Positions 1 to 6,173 of a stretch of DNA of 8,427 bases are shown in pieces. Every line of letters starts with the position of its first letter. Position 1 is the stretch's first letter. Under the pieces are notes generated by a model. The model ran no database searches. It worked only from the letters and a program-made list of their open reading frames with translations, and was not told the DNA's origin. Source of the stretch: Spirochaetia bacterium UBA5368 (GTDB taxonomy: Bacteria; Spirochaetota; UBA4802; UBA5368); assembly GCA_002407865.1 (NCBI GenBank), contig DHPI01000081.1, forward strand, positions 7,130 through 15,556. The letters run 5' to 3'. The translations under genes were made by a program, and so were the position numbers.

Positions 1-1017
1 GCCCCCGCGACCGCCGTATCCGAAACCGGCGCCGTTGAGAACGATTCCCCGCCATCCGCCGCCGGATATACATACCTTCTTGAAAACGGGATACTCTACC
101 GCGGCATGGCGCTGGTACGCGATCCCGTGCCGATGGACGGCCCGGTGCTCGGGATGAACGTGTGCGAAAACAATCTCTATTACATCAGGTCGGGCGGAAA
201 CGGCATCATCGGCGACGCCACAGTATACGCCGGCTGCATTCCCCCTGACGGCGCGCCACGCTTCGAGTATCCGCTGAGCATCGACATCTCCCGATATAAA
301 ATAGTGAAGCTCGAGGCCGCAAACGGCGCTCTTTTCATCCTTACCTCGCCGGTGGACGGCGAATCGCAGCCCGGCACGCTATATCGCGTACAGATGAACA
401 GCGGCAACGTCGCCGAGCATGCAGGCGTACGAGATTTCACGCTTGCGGGTATAATGCCGGTGCTAATCCAAAACGACGACAACGGCATCTTTTGCGCCGT
501 GAACGGCCGCGCCCTTCCATGCACGGTGCGTGGAAAAATCTCGATACGCGGCATTATCGATGAAAGGATACTTTTTGTCTCGAACGGTACTGAAAGCGAG
601 GTAATCGACATACAGGCGATGAAGTCACTCTACATCTATTCGCGTGAGGCCGTATTCGCGACACCCGGCGACTTCAATATCACCGTATCGGCAATCGACA
701 GCGTAACCGATGCGGCTTCGGACGCCATTGTGTACTACAAGGCTTTTGTCGATGGCGCGGAGACCGGCCGTACCGAAACGGGCCCCGCGCTGAAGCGCCT
801 GCAATTCAAAACCGCCGTCGATCCGAACGACTATCACAGCATCGCACTCGAGCGATGGGAGCTGAGCAGGACGCGGGGAAAATATGAACGGGCGAACAAC
901 ATCCGCCAGCCGGCGCCGGTGAGGCTTTTCGTTCCACGGGGGGTCGTGCTTCAGATCGATATTGAATTCGACGGCACGGTATACTCAACATCGACATCCA
1001 TTCTGCGCAAAGAATAA
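1..1017 (+). CDS. Uncharacterised beta-rich protein, C-terminal part (5' end outside window)
   Basis: The frame is open from base 1 with no stop, so the first ATG inside the window (106) is probably internal and the gene starts upstream; 338 residues are visible, ending at TAA 1015-1017. I do not recognise a family. The first two thirds consist of short alternating hydrophobic strands and turns. Recurring phrases such as 'YLLENGILYRG', 'NNLYYIRSGGNG', 'GALFILTSP' and 'GTLYRVQMNSGN' look like the blades of a beta-propeller. The last third ('DFNITVSAIDSVTDAASDAIVYYKAF') looks like an Ig/fibronectin-type sandwich. The signal peptide, if there is one, is out of view, so a surface or periplasmic location is inferred only from the composition. 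The gene runs toward the minus-strand gene ending at 1115 and is followed by a hairpin terminator. Confidence that it is a real gene is high; nothing can be said about its function. Confidence 0.85.
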   Translation, partial: APATAVSETGAVENDSPPSAAGYTYLLENGILYRGMALVRDPVPMDGPVLGMNVCENNLYYIRSGGNGIIGDATVYAGCIPPDGAPRFEYPLSIDISRYKIVKLEAANGALFILTSPVDGESQPGTLYRVQMNSGNVAEHAGVRDFTLAGIMPVLIQNDDNGIFCAVNGRALPCTVRGKISIRGIIDERILFVSNGTESEVIDIQAMKSLYIYSREAVFATPGDFNITVSAIDSVTDAASDAIVYYKAFVDGAETGRTETGPALKRLQFKTAVDPNDYHSIALERWELSRTRGKYERANNIRQPAPVRLFVPRGVVLQIDIEFDGTVYSTSTSILRKE

Positions 1018-1062
1018 CGCGCAACGGCGCGGCCAACGATGCGGTATCCGCACACCAAATAC

Positions 1063-1089
1063 AAAGGCCGCCCTTTCGGACGGCCTTTT
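1063..1089. terminator. Rho-independent terminator, probably bidirectional
   Basis: The inverted repeat AAAGGCCG / CGGCCTTT (8 bp) continues through a C-A mismatch into two further C-G pairs and a TTTC loop. On the plus strand it ends in TTTT; on the minus strand it runs out into TTTGTATTT. It sits between convergent stop codons (1017 plus, 1115 minus), so it can serve both genes. Confidence 0.85.
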
Positions 1090-1114
1090 GTCTGCGGGAC
1101 AGAGAGCGGTACTT

Positions 1115-1987
1115 CTATTTAAAGTCGTTCAGACGCTCGGTCCTCTTCTCGTCGGTCTCGACGACCTCCTGGAGGTGCTTGTACTCGGGGGATTCGACGC
1201 CATACTGCATTTCAACCGCCATCAGCATGTTCCTGTTTTTCAGCTGTTTGTAATGCATCTGCTGCTCTTCATTTTTCTTCTGGTATTTCGTCATCATCGT
1301 TTCCATGAATCCATAGCAACTGCTGAGATACTTGTACGCCCATACGTCCTTTTTCGTTGTTTCGTTAATCAGGACATACCGCTCGAGTATCGGAATACAG
1401 GGCTTCAGGTTGTGCAGGTCGTACTGGCATGACACGTACACCTGATAGAGACGGGTCTGGAAATTTATAAACTTCTGGTCCTTGCGCACTTCAGCGAACT
1501 GTATTTCATCAATATGATTGATAGCGCGCGTAAAGTAGGTGACCGCCTTTTGCTTGGCATCGTACTTCTTTTTCTGAATCTGCCTCGCTTCCTGATTTTT
1601 TCTGTCGATCTCCTGCCAGTGCCAGCGCTCGTTGAGGTTCTTCTTGTCCTTGTTCTCGGCGGTGAGCTTATTTACCTCGTTTTCCATGTCTTCGAGTACA
1701 TCCAGGCCGGTCGAGTATTCATCGATGGCGACTTTTAAAATATTTTCGGAATATTCCTTGCTCAATTTCTGTAAATCCCGCATCGCCTGGATATACGGCT
1801 TGAAATCCTTTATGCGCCATCCGGTAATCTCCTCTTCCTGGGCATCCCTGTCCTTGGAAGCCGCAGGCGACTCTTTACCCTTCGCCGCCTCTTGCGCAAA
1901 TCCGTACCCGGCCAGTATCGCCAATGAAAACACCACTCCCGCCGCGGCGCAGATGATGAATTTCGGAGAAATAGTTCGCAGTTTCAT
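1115..1987 (-). CDS. Secreted helical periplasmic protein, possibly FcpA-like (flagellar-coiling)
   Basis: The product is 290 residues. An open frame extends upstream to an ATG at 2104, but ATG 1987 is preferred: it gives a clean Sec signal peptide (K/R start, hydrophobic core about 10-28, cleavage near GFAQ-EA at 32), has GAGG nine bases upstream, and leaves a promoter between the two candidates. The mature protein is highly charged and almost wholly helical. A linker (35-55) is followed by long helices (60-145) with 'RWHWQEIDRKNQEAR' at 121-135, then TPR-like helical pairs (about 145-235, including 'YKYLSSCYGF') and a charged tail. Length, signal peptide and these phrases remind me of the spirochaetal FcpA family, a flagellar filament-sheath component of Leptospira. 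That assignment is from memory; a generic periplasmic TPR/coiled-coil protein is the alternative. It is transcribed apart from the upstream genes. Confidence 0.85.
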   Translation of the reverse strand: MKLRTISPKFIICAAAGVVFSLAILAGYGFAQEAAKGKESPAASKDRDAQEEEITGWRIKDFKPYIQAMRDLQKLSKEYSENILKVAIDEYSTGLDVLEDMENEVNKLTAENKDKKNLNERWHWQEIDRKNQEARQIQKKKYDAKQKAVTYFTRAINHIDEIQFAEVRKDQKFINFQTRLYQVYVSCQYDLHNLKPCIPILERYVLINETTKKDVWAYKYLSSCYGFMETMMTKYQKKNEEQQMHYKQLKNRNMLMAVEMQYGVESPEYKHLQEVVETDEKRTERLNDFK

Positions 1988-1996
1988 ACAGAATAA

Positions 1997-2000
1997 CCTC
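1997..2000 (-). promoter_or_regulatory. Ribosome binding site deciding the start at 1987
   Basis: GAGG on the minus strand, nine bases before ATG 1987. Together with the signal peptide this favours the inner ATG over the one at 2104. Confidence 0.6.
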
Positions 2001-2014
2001 GTCGTTCCTTTATG

Positions 2015-2118
2015 TAGTATAGTGCTGATCGCAGTACATTCAAATGCGTATAACGCCGCACCGACGGCCGTTTTTCCGCACAGTGAAAGGCGTGCTCTTC
2101 GCATGAGTCACTATACTA
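2015..2118. repeat. Perfect 10-bp inverted repeat flanking a promoter region
   Basis: TAGTATAGTG at 2015-2024 is exactly repeated in inverted orientation as CACTATACTA at 2109-2118, with 84 bases between. One arm covers the -10 box of the promoter at 2016-2043. It could be a pair of operator sites for a repressor, or chance in an AT-rich patch. The sequence from 1988 to 2195 contains no gene I can support. Confidence 0.4.
2016..2043 (-). promoter_or_regulatory. Sigma70-like promoter of the helical periplasmic protein
   Basis: On the minus strand, TTGAAT (2043-2038), a 16-base spacer and TATACT (2021-2016) match the -35 and -10 consensus at four and five of six positions. The predicted transcript would start near 2009, giving a leader of about 22 bases that contains the GAGG site. 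The -10 box lies inside one arm of a 10-bp inverted repeat (see 2015-2118). Confidence 0.6.
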
Positions 2119-2195
2119 TGTATCGGAGGGGCAGCGGATAAAATTCATTTTTTTTCGGCATAAACGCGCGGCCGGTATATAAAATGCGGAGAATC

Positions 2196-4277
2196 CTACT
2201 TGTTCGTTTCCGATGCGCCTTCGTTTCGCGACATCAGAATACGGGCCCATCCCGCCGCAGCGGCGCCGATTCCGTTACGCATGATCACCACGATTCCCCT
2301 CCGGGTATCGCCCCCCAGGAAATACCCGTACCCGCACGCAACGTTTGTGCCGTCGAGCACGGTTGCGGTTTTTCCCCATATCGGTGCGCCGCCGCGAACA
2401 ACATCGTCCGCGTCGGCAAGTGCCGTTCCCGGCTCACGCAAAGAGTCCGCCGCGATATGCGACGCCGTGCCGTTTTGGAATGTCGCGTACAGCGCATGCA
2501 ACATCTGCGCCCTGAAGCGCACAGGAATCCTTTCGCGCGTACGCTCGATACGCGGTTCGCTGGTCTCTCCCGGCGCCAGCACCCGGCAGAGGGCCATCAT
2601 GTCGCGCACCGTAAAGCGGACACGGTAATCCAGCCCCGCCAGGAGCCGCGCGAATTCTCTGTCGTCGCGCACCGACGGCAGGGGCGCGTCGATGCCCAGG
2701 CCGGCGCACAGCGACGCGTAAAACTCCGCAAAATCGCGGCGGTCTATCCGGGAATACAGCGAGGCAAAATACCGGTTGCACGACTTCGACAGGGCCGAGG
2801 AAAGATCCATCTCCCCATGCCCGCGCGGCTTCCAGCAGCGTTCGGGTATCGCCGCGTCGGCCGCGCCGTCCCAACATCGATACCGGTAGCCGCCGGCAAT
2901 ATCGGGACGCCGCGACGCGCAGTACATCGAGACGATCAGCTTGAAGAGAGAGCCGGGAGGGATTCGCCGCGCGACAATCGCCGCATGGCTCGCGCGTTCA
3001 ACGCTCCCGTCAAACTGCGAAAAAATGACATATGAGACTCCTGGCGGGCAATCACTGTGCGACGCCTCCGGACGAAAGCATATCCCCGGATAATAATGCT
3101 CGATGATTTCATAGCGCGAATAGCCGAGGCGCGCGAGGCTGAGCGCCCCCTGCTGACACAGCCCGACGCCATGTCCCAGGCCGCTGCCGGTAAAGCGGAA
3201 TATCGTCTCGCCCGAATCCCGGTATGCGACAATATCGTAATTGTTGCTTTTGATGAAGTTCCACCCGCGCACGCGGTTAATTTTAAGGCGGAACTCTTCG
3301 GGCGCCCAGCGGCACTTTTCACGGCCCGACATGAAGACAACCGCGCCCGCCCGCATGTCACGCACAAGCGAAGCCGGTTCCGCGTTGTGCGGCACATGAC
3401 CATCCATCACCAGACCGGCAAGTTCCGAAAGGCTGATACTCCTTTGCCACTTCGATTGCGCGCCGTTGCAAAGCCAGACGCCCTGCGACGACAGCCAGTC
3501 CTTCACTCCATATCCTGCGCTCGACGCGCCTCCGAAGATATCCGGGCCGAACGTGCGGCCGCCGCAGCACGAATGAAACAGCAGCTCGCGCCCGGTTGCG
3601 CACGGCTTTATCATCCACGGAAAGGATATGCCTTCCGCACCGGCGTCGCCTGTGCGCCCCCTGTAGACCTGGCAGTGCGTGAGATCACAGAAATCGAATC
3701 CGTTATGGGAGGGACCGCCCGGCGCATTTTCGCATCGGGCGGCAATAACGAGCGCAAGCGCCTCGACCGCCTCAGCGCATGCCGAAGCCTGCGGGCCATA
3801 TTCGGCGCGCGCCGAATCGCGGGCATACGCGCCGATACCGTCGCTGACGACGATACGGATATCGCCGCCATTGCCGGTTATCTCGCAGGGGAGCGGATAC
3901 CGGCGCGTTTCGCCGGGAAGAACGACCCTGCACTCCGCCCCGCGACCGGGCGCACGCACAAGAAGATCGACATTGCCGGTAAACTCGCGATTATCCGCCG
4001 AGATCACGTATTCGCCGCCGCGCATGGCAACCTCGATTTTCCCGGCCTCGATCCATGCGCCGGCCGCCCTGTTCTCGATACGCGCGTCGTGTGGAAGAAA
4101 AAATACGATTGTATCGATTGTGCCGCCCTTCAGGAGTCGCAGGCTTTTCGACAGGATGCCGACGCGCACACGCTGTTCGCGGGGAGACGGGAACGCCATG
4201 CGCGGCGGCGCGGCCTGTGCCCCGTAGACGCACGCCAGTGCAACCGCCACAATCGTATAACGTACTATCGGTTTCAT
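2196..4277 (-). CDS. SpoIID/LytB domain fused to a penicillin-binding transpeptidase-like domain
   Basis: The product is 693 residues with a Sec signal peptide (hydrophobic 8-20, cleavage near AQA-AP at 22), so it acts in the periplasm on peptidoglycan. Residues about 30-400 are SpoIID/LytB: 'RAEYGP' at 157-162 carries the candidate catalytic Glu159, then 'GFDFCDLTHCQVYRG' (193-207), 'HSCCGG' (235-240), 'GLGHGVGLCQQGA' (367-379) and 'HYYPG' (394-398). SpoIID proteins are lytic transglycosylases that cut glycan strands lacking stem peptides. Residues about 412-690 have the ordered motifs of a penicillin-binding transpeptidase: 'PPGSLFK' with S443-x-x-K446, S499-C500-N501 as SxN, and K636-T637-A638 where KTG is usual. 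At about 280 residues this domain is short, so it could be a DD-peptidase or a degenerate binding module. The ATG overlaps the stop of a possible 24-codon frame as ATGA; the Shine-Dalgarno is weak (GGTG), suggesting coupled translation with upstream genes. Confidence 0.93.
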   Translation of the reverse strand: MKPIVRYTIVAVALACVYGAQAAPPRMAFPSPREQRVRVGILSKSLRLLKGGTIDTIVFFLPHDARIENRAAGAWIEAGKIEVAMRGGEYVISADNREFTGNVDLLVRAPGRGAECRVVLPGETRRYPLPCEITGNGGDIRIVVSDGIGAYARDSARAEYGPQASACAEAVEALALVIAARCENAPGGPSHNGFDFCDLTHCQVYRGRTGDAGAEGISFPWMIKPCATGRELLFHSCCGGRTFGPDIFGGASSAGYGVKDWLSSQGVWLCNGAQSKWQRSISLSELAGLVMDGHVPHNAEPASLVRDMRAGAVVFMSGREKCRWAPEEFRLKINRVRGWNFIKSNNYDIVAYRDSGETIFRFTGSGLGHGVGLCQQGALSLARLGYSRYEIIEHYYPGICFRPEASHSDCPPGVSYVIFSQFDGSVERASHAAIVARRIPPGSLFKLIVSMYCASRRPDIAGGYRYRCWDGAADAAIPERCWKPRGHGEMDLSSALSKSCNRYFASLYSRIDRRDFAEFYASLCAGLGIDAPLPSVRDDREFARLLAGLDYRVRFTVRDMMALCRVLAPGETSEPRIERTRERIPVRFRAQMLHALYATFQNGTASHIAADSLREPGTALADADDVVRGGAPIWGKTATVLDGTNVACGYGYFLGGDTRRGIVVIMRNGIGAAAAGWARILMSRNEGASETNK

Positions 4278-4348
4278 AGCGTGTTCACCATGCCATCGCG
4301 GCGGATGAGCGCGCGACGGCAGCCTGATTTCGATATTTCAGCGTCCAT
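4274..4348 (-). CDS. Possible 24-codon overlapping ORF bridging two genes
   Basis: ATG 4348 starts inside the last codons of the unknown gene ending at 4338, and the TGA (4276-4274) overlaps the ATG of the SpoIID fusion as ATGA. The peptide would be MDAEISKSGC plus 14 further residues, rich in Arg. No family is recognised. It may be a translational relay peptide, the displaced C-terminus of the preceding gene if that gene is frameshifted, or chance. Only the overlap geometry supports it. Confidence 0.2.
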   Translation of the reverse strand: MDAEISKSGCRRALIRRDGMVNTL

Positions 4349-5282
4349 TGCGTCCGCTGAAGAACTCCACCATCGCCGCGACCCAATCCGCACGGCGTGT
4401 ATCGATGTCGATAGCGCTATCGACAACATCGACGGCGGAATCAGCCGGTTTTCCGTAAACCTCGGCGCTGACAAGATCGGCCAGAAAAATATTTCTTCGC
4501 GCCTCATCGCAATGTATCGCGGGCGGCGTAATTCGAAACGACATGAGCATGTCCATGCTGTATCTGCCGCATTCCTCTTCAAATTTCCGAGCCGCATGAA
4601 GGGCGTTTTTCCATATGCGCTTTTCGGCGGCCAGCATCGCCGCGCAACCGGCATCCGCACCGTGCGTGCCGAAAAGCCGCAGCACAAACGCAAGCACCTC
4701 CATGAACGACGCGACATCACCGTGCGGATCGGCACGCTGCCGCTCGACCAGGCGGCGCAACAGCCATTCCCGTTCCGCATTCGACGGATACCGGCATCTT
4801 CGCAGCAAGGACCGCGCCGGCAACAGCATACGGCGCGTATCGGCATTCAGTTCGGCAGCATAGAGGATATCGCACCGTACGGGATTCCCCAAATGCAGCG
4901 CGGACGTGAATGCGCGCAGCATGTCCCTGGTAACGGGGCATTCGGCGGCAAGGCCGCAACAGGCAAAGGATATTCGCGTTACGCCGATGCCGCATTCGCA
5001 TGCGACAAGAATCTTATTCTCAATCTCTGGCCGCACCCCTTCCGGCGGAAGGAATTCCTCGATACCGGAGCGAAATTCCGCCGGAGGATGAAACACGAGT
5101 TCGGAAAGGCCGCTTTGCTCACGGTCTCCGTCCGCCAGTATTGCGGCGATCTCTTCGCATGCCGTCACATCAAGCGCCGAGCAGGCGAAATGCAGCACGT
5201 CGCCGCCCGCGACAAAACCGCGCGAGAAAAAGCGCACTATTTCAGACGATACGCTTTTTATCAGATCAGTGTTTCCCGTCAT
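4338..5282 (-). CDS. Uncharacterised cysteine-rich protein
   Basis: The product is 314 residues and no family is recognised. ATG 5282 is chosen; the frame could start five codons earlier at a TTG (5297), and neither has more than a weak Shine-Dalgarno (GGTG seven bases before the ATG). There is no signal peptide or membrane segment, so it should be cytoplasmic. Twelve cysteines stand out (34, 42, 95, 97, 108, 109, 115, 137, 163, 213, 238, 258). Five lie within 21 residues at 95-115 (CEC, CC and C), which could bind metal or simply reflect Cys-rich codon choice, since the neighbouring SpoIID fusion is also rich in Cys. The second half is alpha-helical with many Arg and Glu residues. It lies 48 bases after the nitroreductase stop and 60 bases before the SpoIID fusion, so co-transcription with both is likely. 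Confidence 0.75.
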   Translation of the reverse strand: MTGNTDLIKSVSSEIVRFFSRGFVAGGDVLHFACSALDVTACEEIAAILADGDREQSGLSELVFHPPAEFRSGIEEFLPPEGVRPEIENKILVACECGIGVTRISFACCGLAAECPVTRDMLRAFTSALHLGNPVRCDILYAAELNADTRRMLLPARSLLRRCRYPSNAEREWLLRRLVERQRADPHGDVASFMEVLAFVLRLFGTHGADAGCAAMLAAEKRIWKNALHAARKFEEECGRYSMDMLMSFRITPPAIHCDEARRNIFLADLVSAEVYGKPADSAVDVVDSAIDIDTRRADWVAAMVEFFSGRNGR

Positions 5283-5330
5283 CGCATCACACCGCAACCA
5301 TCCGCAGCCGGCCGCTGTACATATACAAGC

Positions 5331-6048
5331 TCACATCCTGCCCACCGGCAGCATGGAAAGCGGCTCCTCGTCCGCCGCCATGCCCGCGGCCTTTTTTACC
5401 GCACCGTCGTTGAACGCGCCGACAACGACCGTGCCGCAGCCCAGCGCGCACGCCTGGAGGCAGATATTCTGGGCCGCGTGCCCGGCCTCCATATGCACAT
5501 ACCGCACGCCCCGTTCGTGGTACTTGACGGTCACCCTCGCATATACCGCGGCAATGATAATGACGGCGGCGCCGTCCCTGACACACGACTGGCCGAGAGC
5601 GGCGCGCGCAAGCTCAATTCTCGCATCGCCCCCCCCGTACGAGCGCAAGCTCATGCGCGTGGGGATTATACCTGTACACGCCGGGATCGAGGCCTTCCAC
5701 ATTTCCCGCAGCGACGTACACCTCCAGCGGATACAGCGCGCCCGCCGACGGCGCGGTGCGGAAACTATGACGGGCGGTAACCCCCTGGGCCGACCACAAC
5801 AACTGGGAAAGGTCGGCAAGGCTGATCGGCAAATCGGCGTAGCTCCGCACTGAACGCCGTTTCGCGAGCGCCTCCTCGACAGACACGCGACCCGAAACCG
5901 ACGGCGCGGGCAGCTTAATCCTTACCGGCATATTCCCCCCGCGCGCCGTCACGTACAGACCCCGATACCCGAAAAAAATAAACGCGGCCGCGAACAGCGC
6001 AAGCGATATCACCGCCACAATCGAAGCGGCATGCTTCATCGTTATCAT
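5331..6048 (-). pseudogene. Membrane-anchored SagB-type nitroreductase, frameshifted at a G8 run
   Basis: The frame from ATG 6048 is open for 144 codons to a TGA at 5616-5614. The homologous sequence continues in another frame to TGA 5333-5331, and removing one G from the run of eight at 5629-5636 joins them into a 238-residue protein. That protein has an N-terminal membrane segment (about 7-26), then an FMN-dependent SagB/ThcOx nitroreductase domain: 'RRSVRSY' (64-70, FMN contact), '[11 protein letters not shown]' (101-111), 'DGAAVIII' (158-165), 'EAGHAAQN' (187-194) and 'VVVGAFND' (207-214). Such enzymes use FMN to reduce nitro groups or oxidise azolines; no YcaO or peptide precursor is nearby, so the substrate is unknown. 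GGGA eight bases before ATG 6048 supports the start. As read, the enzyme is split; a base-calling error, true decay or a switchable run all remain possible. Confidence 0.88.
5629..5636 (-). repeat. Homopolymer run of eight Gs inside the nitroreductase gene
   Basis: Eight consecutive C on the plus strand (G on the coding strand). The upstream frame reads CGG GGG GGG CGA and soon stops; with seven Gs it reads CGG GGG GGC GAT and joins the conserved remainder of the protein. Its length makes it prone both to sequencing error and to slippage in the cell. Confidence 0.9.
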
Positions 6049-6173
6049 GTAAAGGTTCCCACATTTTCATATGCATCATCACTTCACTCCCAAAAGATGA
6101 AGGGGAAAAAGGAAAAATGCAATTAGAAATTTCGAGATTTCATTTTGAAAAACCGGCGCATGCGCATACAGCG

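Noticed and set aside
1988..2104. N-terminal extension of the helical periplasmic protein to ATG 2104
   Set aside because: It would bury the signal peptide and contains the promoter and the GAGG site that serve ATG 1987.
2184..3035. Plus-strand open frame of 283 codons
   Set aside because: Antisense shadow of the transpeptidase domain; Arg-rich composition and no recognisable motif.
3057..5780. A 907-codon plus-strand open frame
   Set aside because: It lies antisense across the SpoIID fusion, the unknown protein and part of the nitroreductase, all better supported. Its product is Arg/His/Ala-rich with no domain pattern, as expected for the complement of GC-rich coding sequence.
6049..6140. 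Possible promoter for the nitroreductase in an AT-rich gap
   Set aside because: TTGCAT is followed only by poor -10 candidates (CATCTT, ATCTTT), so no site could be defended.
6148..6166. Palindrome GCGCATGCGC followed by TTTTT on the minus strand, after the barrel gene
   Set aside because: A self-complementary 10-mer leaves only a 3-bp stem with a 4-base loop, too weak to call a terminator, though it sits in the right place.
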